From assembly GCA_016712525.1 (NCBI GenBank), contig JADJQX010000008.1:682001-746000 (forward strand): 64,000 bases of DNA, in the 5' to 3' direction. The translations under genes were made by a program, and so were the position numbers. The notes beneath the pieces are model-generated. The model had not been told where the DNA came from. It worked only from the letters and a program-made list of their open reading frames with translations, and ran no database searches. Numbering within the stretch: position 1 is the stretch's first letter; every line of letters starts with the position of its first letter. The stretch comes from Myxococcales bacterium. Its GTDB lineage: Bacteria > Myxococcota_A > Polyangia > Polyangiales > Polyangiaceae. Shown here one piece after another: positions 52,945 to 61,178 of the stretch.

Positions 52945-53075
52945 CAATCTGCGGCGCTTTGTTGCCCTCATGTAGGCGGGTGTGCGTTCTCTGGGTTTCC
53001 TGCAGCACCGGGCGCGTGTTCAGGCCCGCCGGGACCTTATCCATGGTCCCCGCGGATGGACAAGTTCGGCGCGAT

Positions 53076-53094
53076 GGCGCTCGAAGCGCCTTTT
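53076..53094 (+). terminator. Isolated terminator-like hairpin
   Basis: GGCGCT (53076-53081), CGA loop, AGCGCC (53085-53090), then TTTT (and CTT). It has the form of an intrinsic terminator for rightward transcription, yet no rightward gene lies upstream in this gap; it might end a small transcript or antisense RNA leaving the mraZ promoter region. Confidence 0.4.
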
Positions 53095-53271
53095 CTTGGC
53101 CTTTGACGCGCGTGCCCCCGAGGGGGACCCCGCGAGGCACAAGGCGACCAACGGCTCCCCCGAGGAGAACGGCACGGCCTTCCGGAGGAGCGCAGGCCCC
53201 AAATGGGCGAAGGGCGCGTGAGGCCTCGGCCCCACACGCCCTCGGTTCAGCTCGATGCGATCGGCGTCGCG

Positions 53272-54417
53272 TCAGCCCGCGAGCAAGCCCTTCGCGATGA
53301 TGAGGCGCTGGACTTCGCTCGTGCCCTCGCCGATCTCGCAGATCTTCGCGTCCCGGAGGTGCCGCTCGACGGCGAACTCGCGCGTGTAGCCGTAGCCCCC
53401 GTGGATCTGGAGGGATTTGTTGCAGGCGCGCGACGCCGCCTCGCTCGCGAAGAGCTTCGCCATCGAGGCCTCGCGCGAGTAGGGCTTGCCCTGGTCGCAC
53501 AGCCAGGCCGCGCGGTACGTGAGGAGGTGGGCCGCGTCGAGCTCGGTCCTCATGTCGGCGAGCATCCACTGGATGGCCTGGAACTCGCCGATGGCCTTGC
53601 CGAACTGCTTTCGGTCCTTCGCGTACGTGACGGCCATGTCGAGGGCGCCGTAGCCGAGGCCGAGCGCCATCGCGGCGATCGAGATGCGGCCGCGGTCGAG
53701 GATCTTCATGGTGTCGATGAAGCCGTGGTCGACCTCGCCGATGCGGTTCTCGTCGGGGACACGCACGTCCTCGAAGGTGAGCTCGGCGGTGTCGCTGGAC
53801 TTGCAGCCGAGCTTCTCGAGGTGCTTCGAGGAGTTGAAGCCCTTCGTGCCGTGCTCCACGACGAACGCCGTGATGCCCTTCTGCTTGGGGGCGTCGACGT
53901 TGGTCCGGGCGAGGACGACGCAGAAGCCGCCGACCGTCCCCTGCGTGATGAACATCTTCGAGCCGTTCAGGATCCACGCGTCGCCGTCGCGGCGGGCGGT
54001 CGTCTTCATCGACGCCGAGTCGCTGCCGGAGCCGGGCTCGGTGAGCGCCCACGCCGCGAGCCACTCGCCCTTCGCGGCCTTGGGCAGGTACTTCTTCTTC
54101 TGCGCCTCGTTGCCGAACGAGAGGATGTGGCCCGTCCCGAGCCCGTTGTGCGACGCCACCGTGAGCGCGGCCGAGCCGTCGACCCGCGCGATCTCCTCGA
54201 CGCAGATGGCGTAGCTCGTCGTGTCCATGCCGGATCCGCCGTACTCCTCGGGGATGCGGATGCCGAGCAGGCCGAGCTCGGCGAGCTTCGGGACGAGCTC
54301 CTTCGGGAAGCGCTCCTCTTCGTCCCACGCGCGCGCGTGCGGCTGGATGTGCGCCTTGGCGAACTCGCGGACGCTCTGACGGAGGAGGGAGTGGTGCTCG
54401 GAGAAGGTGAAGTCCAT
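53272..54417 (-). CDS. Acyl-CoA dehydrogenase
   Basis: 381 residues, the standard short- or medium-chain length; start at MDFTFSEHHSLLRQSVREFA. Motifs are AAWALTEPGSGSDSASMKT, WILNGSKMFITQG (FAD/substrate loop), DRKQFGKAIGEFQAIQWMLA and the catalytic glutamate in ICEIGEGTSEVQRLII near the C-terminus. It oxidises acyl-CoA and passes electrons to an electron-transfer flavoprotein. The chain-length preference is unknown. It stands alone, facing away from the protease gene by 260 bases. Confidence 0.92.
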   Translation of the reverse strand: MDFTFSEHHSLLRQSVREFAKAHIQPHARAWDEEERFPKELVPKLAELGLLGIRIPEEYGGSGMDTTSYAICVEEIARVDGSAALTVASHNGLGTGHILSFGNEAQKKKYLPKAAKGEWLAAWALTEPGSGSDSASMKTTARRDGDAWILNGSKMFITQGTVGGFCVVLARTNVDAPKQKGITAFVVEHGTKGFNSSKHLEKLGCKSSDTAELTFEDVRVPDENRIGEVDHGFIDTMKILDRGRISIAAMALGLGYGALDMAVTYAKDRKQFGKAIGEFQAIQWMLADMRTELDAAHLLTYRAAWLCDQGKPYSREASMAKLFASEAASRACNKSLQIHGGYGYTREFAVERHLRDAKICEIGEGTSEVQRLIIAKGLLAG

Positions 54418-54677
54418 GGCGGCTCGCGTGGCTCCTGTGCGCGCCCGAGGGACGGGCGAGGCACGTGCGCCCGCACGGGACGGGCGTGGGTCGTTGGGCG
54501 ATGCCCGGGAACGTGGAGCTCCCGAAGACACCGCCCTCGACTCTTAGGAGCCGCGGCCCCTCCCGGTCAACGCGCATCCCCAACCGAGACGCGAAGGACA
54601 CGCGGCTCCACTGACACCTCATCAATGAGTTGCGTCAGCTCTTCGCCCCACGGCTCATCATGACGCATCGCGCCAGG

Positions 54678-55724
54678 TCACTTCGAGCCCATGCAGACCT
54701 GCGCCCCGTCCATGAGCTTCGTGCAGCGGTACCCGTTGGGGCACCGGCTCCCCGCGCCGCAGGGCCGGCTGCAGTACGCGCCGTCGTCCCGCGCGATGCA
54801 CACGCCCGAGGCGCAGTCGGAGCCAGCCATGCACGCGCCGCCGACGTCGCTCGGGGGCTTGGCCTTGCCTCCGGTGGTGGCGGGCTCGATCCCGGCGTCG
54901 GCGCCCTTCGACGAGGGTTTTCCAGCCGCTCGGAGCGCCTCTTCGAGCAGCCATCCGAAGACGTCCGTGCGCGTGTACACGTTGTGCACGTTGCGCCCCT
55001 CGCACGTCGGGCCACCGCGCGAGACGACGCCGACCACCTCGCCCGTCTCGGCGTCGATCGCGGGACCGCCCGAGTCTCCCTGGCAGGTGGCCTCGCCCAC
55101 GAGAAACTCCGCCGGGGTCACCGAGAGGACGCGGACGTGGTCGCGGAGGAGCTTCTGCCCCACGGCTCCATCGGAAGGACGACGCCCGTAGCCCACCGCA
55201 CGCACGAAATCGCCTTGCGCGACGCCGTGCATCCGCACCCCCACGGGCTTGATGCCCGACACCTCGCGGTCGAGCACGAGGTAGGCGATGTCGGACTCGC
55301 AGAGCGTCGTGCCCGAAGGCGCGACGATGCTCGCCCCCCGCGCGACCTCGCGGCCGTTTTCGACGGCTTCTCCAGCGATCACGGCGATCTGCGCCGCGTC
55401 CCTCGCCCCGAACACCTGCACGCCCTGAGGGGGGCAGGCGATTCGCTCGGTCGTTTCGAAGAGGCAGTGACGCGCGGTGAGCACGAGCCGCTTCGAGACG
55501 AGGGTGCCGGAACAGAGCCCTTTTCCACCGAGATCCAGCGCGACGACCGCGGGGTCTCGTCCGCGATCGGGCACCCCACGCACCACCTCGACGTCCCGAA
55601 CGTCGACGCCGCCGTCGGGCGAGGGCCGCTCGTCGCGCAGCTCCGTCGCGCCGTCGACCCCTCCACACCCGAGCGACCACGAGACCACACCGAACACGCA
55701 CGCGACAACCAACGAGAGCTTCAT
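54678..55724 (-). CDS. Trypsin-like serine protease lipoprotein with Cys-rich tail
   Basis: 348 residues. The ATG has AGGAGG seven bases upstream. The signal ends in lipobox SLGC (Cys20). The protease domain has the triad H86 (VLTARHC), D145 (ESDIAYLVL) and S218 (GDSGGP), plus GWLLEEAL at the end. A linker follows, then about 50 residues with eight or more cysteines (GACMAGSDCASGVC, YCSRPCGAGSRC, YRCTKL). It is likely lipid-anchored in the envelope and cleaves proteins. Specificity is unknown. Confidence 0.88.
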   Translation of the reverse strand: MKLSLVVACVFGVVSWSLGCGGVDGATELRDERPSPDGGVDVRDVEVVRGVPDRGRDPAVVALDLGGKGLCSGTLVSKRLVLTARHCLFETTERIACPPQGVQVFGARDAAQIAVIAGEAVENGREVARGASIVAPSGTTLCESDIAYLVLDREVSGIKPVGVRMHGVAQGDFVRAVGYGRRPSDGAVGQKLLRDHVRVLSVTPAEFLVGEATCQGDSGGPAIDAETGEVVGVVSRGGPTCEGRNVHNVYTRTDVFGWLLEEALRAAGKPSSKGADAGIEPATTGGKAKPPSDVGGACMAGSDCASGVCIARDDGAYCSRPCGAGSRCPNGYRCTKLMDGAQVCMGSK

Positions 55725-55749
55725 GCCGTGACCTCCTGGCCCCGGCCTT

Positions 55750-55765
55750 TCCAATCCTCGTGCCA
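55750..55765 (-). promoter_or_regulatory. Sigma-54-like promoter before the protease gene
   Basis: On the minus strand TGGCACG (55765-55759), four bases, TTGGA (55754-55750). The -24 part is a perfect match to the sigma-54 consensus; the -12 part has TTGG where TTGC is expected, one mismatch at a key base. It would start transcription about 14 bases before the ATG, leaving a very short leader containing the ribosome site. Confidence 0.3.
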
Positions 55766-55806
55766 CACACATTACCCAATAATTTCAACAAACTAGGCCC
55801 GTAGAA

Positions 55807-55845
55807 ATGTGGCCCGGCCAGGCCCGGGGGTGGCCTGGGCCACAT
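55807..55845. repeat. Inverted repeat in the divergent promoter region
   Basis: Left arm begins ATGTGGCCC (55807-55815) and continues to AGGCC; right arm GGCCTGGGCCACAT (55832-55845) pairs with it over 14 bases, with a four-base GGCC bulge in the left arm. It lies between the protease (leftward) and the DUF2330-like gene (rightward) and could be an operator or a transcript hairpin. Confidence 0.45.
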
Positions 55846-55974
55846 GGCTCGCGCGGAGCTTACGGTTACGCAAACTCGGGTTCACACGCGGCCCCCCGCG
55901 GGACCACGTCGCCTCGAATTTCGCGAGGGATCACGCTCTTTCGGGACGGCACATGGGTTGCTGAAGAGAGCTTC

Positions 55975-57699
55975 GTGCGCTTCTCCTCCCCCTCGACCCC
56001 ACGTCGCTCCCTCCTCCCGCGCCTCACGACGATCGCCGGGGCCGCTCTCGCCGCGTGCCTCGGCGTTGGTGGCACCGCCAAGGCCGGGGGCATGGTGGTC
56101 GGAGGCACGGGCCCCGTGTCGATGCGTGTCGCCGCGAGCTCGGACGGGACCCGGACCACACGATGGCAGGCGGTCGTCGTGCCACCGGGCGAGCGCGTGA
56201 CCTGGCTCGTCCCGGCGAGGCCCGGCGCGCGTGTCGACCTCGGCGGAGAAGCGTTCATGCGCGCCCTCGACGAGACCACGGCCGTCCGTGTCGTTCGGCC
56301 GAACGGTGGGACCACGGCGTGTGGGCCCGAGGGAGTCTTCGAGACGATCGACGAAGGCACCCCGAACGAACGCGCCGACCTCGACGGCGCCCCTGTCGTG
56401 CTCACGGGTGGCGCCGACCTCGACGCCCTCGCCGCGGCGCGGGGCTTGTCTCTCCCCGCGGGCCTCTCCGCGCGCGCGTTCCGTGACGGGTTCCAGCTGG
56501 TCGCGCTCTCGTTCCAGCCGAGCGCCAGGCCCACGACCACCCCGGTCGTCCGTGTCACCGACGACGGCCCCATGTCGCTCCCCATCGTGCTCGGCCACGC
56601 CGCCACGCGCGACGTGACGGTCACCACCTACGTCATCGCGGAGGGCTCGCAGTCGGTGGGGACCCGCGTCGCGCTCCCCGAGACGCAGGTAACGTGGGGC
56701 ATGCGAGGCTCGTCGTACCGCACCGCGCGCGAGGCGGCGCTCGCCCCGTACCGTGGCTTCGGGTTCTTGACCGAGGCGGCCGGGCACGATCTCGTGTTCG
56801 GCCCGCGGCCCTCGCTCCCCGAGGGTACGCTCCCTCCGAGCCTCGTCTCGGCGTACGCCATGCGCGTCTCACGGTCTCCTCAAGAGGCTGCGGCCTGCGC
56901 CTCCACGCTCGCGGCCATGACGAACCACCCCGTGCGCTTCGGTACGGCCTGCTCCCGTGGAGAGCTCGCGAGGCTCGCCCCCGAGGCCGAGTGCACCGAC
57001 ACGAGCGGCGGCGCCGACGTGACCCACGCGACCTGCGGCACCTCCTCCGACGACCTCGCCGTCGCGCTCGCGGGCAAACGAATCGATGCGATCGCCGTCA
57101 CACGCGCGGTCGGGATCGTGCCCGCGGGCAGCACCGGTGGGCTCGTGGCGATCGCGCCGGGCTCGGCCAAAGAGCCCACGGTCACGCCCCGCCTCGACGA
57201 GACCTGCCTGCCGCCAACGCCCTTCAGACCGACCCCCTCCCCCTCCTCGGCCCCCCCTTTCGCGAGCGACTGGCCGACCCCCGAGCAGCCCTCTCCGGCG
57301 ACGCCCCGGTACAAGAGCACGTACTCGGACGGGTGCGGCGGCGGAACGATGGTCGTCACCGACACGACCTCGGACACGACCTACGAAGACACGGGAGCGT
57401 CGGACTCGTGCTCGAGCGACACCTCGGACAGCTCGTCGGACAGCTCGTCGGACGACGTGGGCTGCGGCGGCGACACCGTGGGGGGGGACAACGACGGCTC
57501 GAGTGACGCGTGCTCGAGCGACTCGAGCTCCGACTCGTCCGACTCGTGCAGCTCGAGCTCGGGAGACTCGTGCGACTCGCCCGAGACGCGGAACCACAAG
57601 GGGCGCCGCGGCAAGAGCCCGGTCTCGCGCGCCGCGTTCCTCGTGGTCGCGCTCCTCTTGCCGCTCCGCCGGATGGCCAAGAAGCGCGAGAACGGCTAA
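55975..57699 (+). CDS. Exported DUF2330-like protein with Ser/Asp-rich C-terminal stalk
   Basis: 574 residues from GTG 55975, which has a GAGAG site upstream and gives a signal peptide (LTTIAGAALAACLGVGGTAKA). Residues about 45-330 resemble DUF2330 proteins (WQAVVVPPGERVTWLVPARP, AFMRALDETTAVRVVRP). A Pro/Ser linker is followed by about 80 residues almost wholly Ser, Asp, Thr, Gly and paired Cys (SSDTSDSSSDSSSDD and similar). Next is a basic patch (HKGRRGK), a hydrophobic segment (AAFLVVALLLPL) and RRMAKKRENG, an arrangement like a surface sorting signal. The function is unknown. A nine-base gap separates it from the small lipoprotein. Confidence 0.65.
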   Translation: MRFSSPSTPRRSLLPRLTTIAGAALAACLGVGGTAKAGGMVVGGTGPVSMRVAASSDGTRTTRWQAVVVPPGERVTWLVPARPGARVDLGGEAFMRALDETTAVRVVRPNGGTTACGPEGVFETIDEGTPNERADLDGAPVVLTGGADLDALAAARGLSLPAGLSARAFRDGFQLVALSFQPSARPTTTPVVRVTDDGPMSLPIVLGHAATRDVTVTTYVIAEGSQSVGTRVALPETQVTWGMRGSSYRTAREAALAPYRGFGFLTEAAGHDLVFGPRPSLPEGTLPPSLVSAYAMRVSRSPQEAAACASTLAAMTNHPVRFGTACSRGELARLAPEAECTDTSGGADVTHATCGTSSDDLAVALAGKRIDAIAVTRAVGIVPAGSTGGLVAIAPGSAKEPTVTPRLDETCLPPTPFRPTPSPSSAPPFASDWPTPEQPSPATPRYKSTYSDGCGGGTMVVTDTTSDTTYEDTGASDSCSSDTSDSSSDSSSDDVGCGGDTVGGDNDGSSDACSSDSSSDSSDSCSSSSGDSCDSPETRNHKGRRGKSPVSRAAFLVVALLLPLRRMAKKRENG

Positions 57700-57708
57700 C
57701 GAGGCCGG

Positions 57709-58161
57709 ATGACGCGACGCCTCGCAGGGCTCCTCGCCGCGCTCACCCTCGCGGCCGGGTGCCATGGCCCTAAGTCCCCGGAAGAGCTCAAGAAAGCGGA
57801 GTGCGAGAAGCACCCCGAGCGGGTCGCTCTCTTCCGCGAGGGCGAGCGGCCGAGCCGGCCGTACCGCGTGCTCACCGAGGTCGGGGCCACGCTCTTCGTG
57901 TCGGCGGCCTCCCGCACACGCACCCTCCAGGTGAAGGCGTGCCAGCTCGGCGCCGACGCCGTGCTCGACGTGTCGTCGGAGTCTCCGATGCGTGGCAGGA
58001 GCCAGACGAACGAGGGCCGGGGCCTCGCCATCCTCTACGTCGACGACATCGACGCTCCGACCGTGGTCAAGGCTTCGGGGGCTCCCGTCGCGCCGACGAG
58101 CCTCGACTCGGCCGTGTCCATCCCGCCTCCCACGCGACCTCTGCGACAAGCGACGCCCTGA
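57709..58161 (+). CDS. Small lipoprotein of unknown function
   Basis: 150 residues. Signal ends LAAGC with Cys18. The middle (YRVLTEVGATLFVSAASRTR, CQLGADAVLDVSSESP) resembles small envelope lipoproteins in which a short beta-alpha unit precedes a conserved DAV-type strand; no family is assigned. It is cotranscribed with the DUF2330-like gene nine bases upstream, so the two may act together on the surface. Confidence 0.65.
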   Translation: MTRRLAGLLAALTLAAGCHGPKSPEELKKAECEKHPERVALFREGERPSRPYRVLTEVGATLFVSAASRTRTLQVKACQLGADAVLDVSSESPMRGRSQTNEGRGLAILYVDDIDAPTVVKASGAPVAPTSLDSAVSIPPPTRPLRQATP

Positions 58162-58182
58162 CGTCGCGGGCGCCCGAGAGCT

Positions 58183-58599
58183 TCAGCGAGGCTTCACGTG
58201 CTCGCGGACCCAGCCGATGATCGTCTCGAGGCGCGTGCCGGGCGTGAAGACGCCCTCGATGCCCGCGGCGGTGAGGCGCTTCACGTCGTCGTCGGGGATG
58301 ATGCCCCCGCCGAAGAGGATGACGTCGTCGGCGCCCTTCTGCTTGAGGGCGTCTTTGACGGCGGGGAAGAGCGTGTTGTGCGCCCCACTCATGATCGAGA
58401 GCCCGACCGCGTCGACGTCTTCTTGGACGGCCGCGTTGGCGATCATCTCGGGCGTCTGGTGGAGGCCCGTGTAGATGACCTCGAAGCCCGCGTCGCGGAG
58501 GGCACGAGCGACCACTTTGGCCCCGCGATCGTGGCCGTCGAGGCCGGGCTTCGCGACGAGGATGCGGACTTTTCGTTCGGGCTGCGTGGGTTCCGACAT
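58183..58599 (-). CDS. Cobalamin-binding subunit, methylmalonyl-CoA mutase C-terminal type
   Basis: 138 residues from MSEPTQPERK, with AAGAAGG four bases before the ATG. It is a stand-alone B12-binding domain: KPGLDGHDRGAKVVARAL holds the DxHxxG motif that binds cobalt from below; VDAVGLSIMSGAHNTL and VILFGGGIIPDDDV match the Ser-x-Leu and GG positions. It would pair with a separate catalytic subunit to rearrange methylmalonyl-CoA or a related acyl-CoA; that subunit is not in this window. Confidence 0.9.
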   Translation of the reverse strand: MSEPTQPERKVRILVAKPGLDGHDRGAKVVARALRDAGFEVIYTGLHQTPEMIANAAVQEDVDAVGLSIMSGAHNTLFPAVKDALKQKGADDVILFGGGIIPDDDVKRLTAAGIEGVFTPGTRLETIIGWVREHVKPR

Positions 58600-58640
58600 G
58601 GCGCCTTCTTGCGCGTTTATCGGCGCTCTCGCCGAGCCTG

Positions 58641-59240
58641 TCAATTCGCTTGAGTTTTCGCCGCGCCGGCGTCGGGCTCCGGGGCCCCCGTCGGGATCTC
58701 GACGGTGACCGCGATTTCGTCCTCCCCGCGGCGGACCGTGCCCGACACGTGGGTGTGCCCGGCGAAGATGGCGGCGGTGACGATGCCGGAGATCTCGCGC
58801 AGCGAACGCACGCTCGCGCCCCCGACCCGCACGACCACGTCCCCGTCGGCGAGGCCATTCCCCGTGCCGACGCCACGAAGCACGACACCGCCGGGACCGT
58901 CGCTCGCGGGCACCGTACCGCGCTTCGCGTAGGCCATGACGACGCTGGCCGGGACGTACACCCCACGCGTGCGAACGGAGGCCGAAGGAGCCGCCGCGGC
59001 CCGAGGCGCCTCGGCGTGCGCGACCGGGGCCTGTCCCTGGGGCACGTCGTGCACGTGACCATCGGCCACGACGTCGCCCTGAGGGACGCCGTAGATGTCC
59101 TTCACGCGCCGTGGCGAAGGCGCGGCGAGCCGACCGAGCTCTTCGCCGAGCGTGTCCCCCAAATGGCCAGCGCCCCGGCTCCCCACGACGAGCGCGAGGG
59201 GCACCGAGGCGCCGAGGAGCACGACGAGACGGAGGCCCAC
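58641..59240 (-). CDS. Membrane-anchored PDZ-domain protein
   Basis: 199 residues from GTG 59240 (VGLRLVVLLGASVPLALVVG), 25 bases after the infC stop; earlier starts would lie within infC. One N-terminal membrane segment leads to a middle region with repeated H/V/P-rich stretch (VVADGHVHDVPQGQAP) and a PDZ-like domain (about 120-185: GVVLRGVGTGNGLADGDVVV, RVGGASVRSLREISGIV). No protease domain is present. It resembles the PDZ part of GspC or of trypsin-like secreted factors. Envelope or secretion scaffold is the best guess. Confidence 0.6.
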   Translation of the reverse strand: MGLRLVVLLGASVPLALVVGSRGAGHLGDTLGEELGRLAAPSPRRVKDIYGVPQGDVVADGHVHDVPQGQAPVAHAEAPRAAAAPSASVRTRGVYVPASVVMAYAKRGTVPASDGPGGVVLRGVGTGNGLADGDVVVRVGGASVRSLREISGIVTAAIFAGHTHVSGTVRRGEDEIAVTVEIPTGAPEPDAGAAKTQAN

Positions 59241-59265
59241 ACGGAGCCTCGCCTCGCGGCGGCCG

Positions 59266-59985
59266 TCAGGACTCTTTCGTGTCCTTTGCGTCTTCTTCCT
59301 CGTCGTCGTCGTCATCGTCGTCGTCTTCGAGGTCGGGAAGCGACGGCTCGGACGGGAGCTCGCGGCCCTCTTTCGCGGCCTGCTGACGGTCCTTCTCGCG
59401 CTGGGCCTTGAGCTGCGCCACACGCTGCATGATCGCGGGCTTCGGTGCCACCATGACCGTCATGGTGCGCGCTTCCATCATGGCGCGGGTCTCGACGTTC
59501 GCCAGGTCCTCGGTGCCCTGGATGACGAGCGTGAGCTGCTCTTGCGCCTTCTCGGGGTGCGTGATCTCGCGGCCACGGAAGCGGACCGTGAACTTCACCT
59601 TGTGACCCGCCTCGAGGAACCGGCGCGCGGCCTTGATCTTGAAGGCGATGTCGTGGTCGTCGGTCTTCGGTCGGAGCTTGACCTCTTTGACCTCGACGAC
59701 GGTCTGCTTGCGCTTCGCCTCGGCCGTCTTCTTCTTCTCTTCGTACTTGTACTTTCCGAAGTCGAGGATCTTGCACACCGGGGGCTCGGCCTTGGGGTTC
59801 ACCTCGACGAGGTCGAGGCCCGCTTCTTGCGCGCGCTTCAACGCTTCGTGCGTGGCGAGCACGCCGAGCATCTCGCCGTCGGCGCCGATGACTCGGACCT
59901 CCGGGACGCGGATGCGGTGGTTCACTCGAATCTGAAAGCCGCGCTGCTGTTGACGCGGATCGAAGCGGGGACGACCCATGGCCAT
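59266..59985 (-). CDS. infC: Translation initiation factor IF-3
   Basis: 239 residues from MAMGRPRFDP; the ATG six bases later is possible. N-domain NHRIRVPEVRVIGADGEMLG and DLVEVNPKAEPPVCKILDFGK (as LVEVNPKAEPPVCKILDFGK), a lysine-rich linker KYKYEEKKKTAEAKRKQ and the C-domain KLRPKTDDHDIAFKIKAARR, HPEKAQEQL are typical. A 40-residue acidic tail (DDDDDDDDEEED) is extra. IF-3 prevents subunit rejoining and checks start codons. Unusually, rpmI and rplT do not follow it, and two membrane genes lie between it and thrS. Confidence 0.96.
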   Translation of the reverse strand: MAMGRPRFDPRQQQRGFQIRVNHRIRVPEVRVIGADGEMLGVLATHEALKRAQEAGLDLVEVNPKAEPPVCKILDFGKYKYEEKKKTAEAKRKQTVVEVKEVKLRPKTDDHDIAFKIKAARRFLEAGHKVKFTVRFRGREITHPEKAQEQLTLVIQGTEDLANVETRAMMEARTMTVMVAPKPAIMQRVAQLKAQREKDRQQAAKEGRELPSEPSLPDLEDDDDDDDDEEEDAKDTKES

Positions 59986-60116
59986 GCGGTGTACTTGACC
60001 TCCGAAAGGGAAAAACCGAGGCAGAGAAGCTCTGCGCGCGCATCTTCCGGGCATTTTCGAGCCCGCGTCAATGGAAACCCCGAAAAACGTACTCGGCGCG
60101 CCCCGTACGGGCCCGC

Positions 60117-61178
60117 TCAGTCGTGGTCGTGGTCCCGCGAGGGGAGCCCGGCCCCGCCGAAGCCGACGAGCGCCCCGAACGCGCCGACGAGGGTGCCCCT
60201 CCCCCCGAGGTCCGCGGCGAGCACCTGCCCGTCGAGGCACATGGCGAACGCCCCGAAGGGCAGAATGCACCCGAGCGCCTGGAGGGTGTCGACGGGCGGC
60301 CCGCCGGACCCGCCGCTCGTGACCCGCGTGTACACGAACGAGAAGAGCCCTCCGTCGCCGCGCGCCGTGGCGAACGCCCCCGCCGAGAACGACGAGGTGA
60401 GCGAGCGCCCAGCGTCGTCCACGAGGAGACGCCCCGTGAGCACGGGCGACACCCTCCCACCTACCTCGAAGAGCGAGCCCCCACGGACGCGCTGGTACCC
60501 GAGCTCGCCGAGGGGCAAGTCGAACCTCGAGTACAAATACCTAGAATTACTTTGAAATTCACCCGAGAGACCCAACCTTAGGAAGAGGGCGCGGTGGGGA
60601 TCGAAGCGGGTGCGCGCGCCGAGCAGGAGCGCTCCACCGAAGATGCCCTCGACGTTGGCGGTCCCTCCGCCGAGGCCGAAGTCGAGCGCGGCGCGGCTCG
60701 CGAGGATCCCCGAGTCGTCGTTGTGGGACTCGAGCCGGCCGGCGAAGGTGACCCCGATCGTGGGAGACTCGGCACCGGGGGGCCGAAGGCCCGTGACCTG
60801 CGTTCGGAGACCTACGAAGCCGCTTCCCGGAGAGCGGGTCTTCGGGGTGTCGCCGCAGGGCGCGGGCGCGACGCAGGGGGGTGCGGGGACGGCGGGCGTC
60901 GCGGGCGGCGGTGAGGCGGGCCCCGTCGCGAGGGGAGCGGGCTGCGCGGGCGGCGGTGGCGAAATCGGCGCGGGCGCGGGGACGGCGGACGGCGCGGGCG
61001 GCGGGAGCGGCGGCAAAGCTGCGCCGGCCGCGGGCTCGTCCGAGTCGGCGAGGGCGCGCGACGAAGCCAAGGCCGAACCGAGGACCACGAGCGCGAAGAC
61101 GAAGGACCGCACCCGGAAGAGACGACGCCCCCGTGGGCGGCATTCATCGGCCGACGGGGCACACACGGGGGCGGTCAC
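60117..61178 (-). CDS. Outer-membrane-type beta protein, second of a paralogous pair
   Basis: 353 residues from GTG 61178, which overlaps the previous stop by four bases; a GTG at 61112 would start at the signal itself (VRSFVFALVVLGSALASSRALA). A Pro/Ala-rich stretch of 65 residues precedes a beta-rich domain sharing many positions with the neighbour: GTANVEGIFGGALLLGARTR, YLYSRFDLPLGELGYQR, EVGGRVSPVLTGRLLVDDAG. It probably forms an outer membrane barrel or surface beta sheet. The function is unknown. It is followed by infC after a 131-base gap. Confidence 0.65.
   Translation of the reverse strand: MTAPVCAPSADECRPRGRRLFRVRSFVFALVVLGSALASSRALADSDEPAAGAALPPLPPPAPSAVPAPAPISPPPPAQPAPLATGPASPPPATPAVPAPPCVAPAPCGDTPKTRSPGSGFVGLRTQVTGLRPPGAESPTIGVTFAGRLESHNDDSGILASRAALDFGLGGGTANVEGIFGGALLLGARTRFDPHRALFLRLGLSGEFQSNSRYLYSRFDLPLGELGYQRVRGGSLFEVGGRVSPVLTGRLLVDDAGRSLTSSFSAGAFATARGDGGLFSFVYTRVTSGGSGGPPVDTLQALGCILPFGAFAMCLDGQVLAADLGGRGTLVGAFGALVGFGGAGLPSRDHDHD

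Larger units (their letters stand above)
52820..53271. other. 452-base gap between the acyl-CoA dehydrogenase and mraZ
   Basis: This is the only gap above 300 bases. It holds the mraZ promoter and boxes (52888-52944) near mraZ and a hairpin with T4 at 53076-53094. No convincing gene is seen: short open frames here have no start signals. RNase P RNA, known beside mraZ in some bacteria, was sought but its conserved core was not recognised. Confidence 0.5.

Noticed and set aside
52820..53271. RNase P RNA gene next to mraZ
   Set aside because: The universally conserved core segments were not seen on either strand and the gap is only slightly longer than such a gene.
59266..59985. Special AUU start for infC
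   Set aside because: A normal ATG (59985, with a second at 59979) follows a GGAGG site; no ATT codon fits the expected start.
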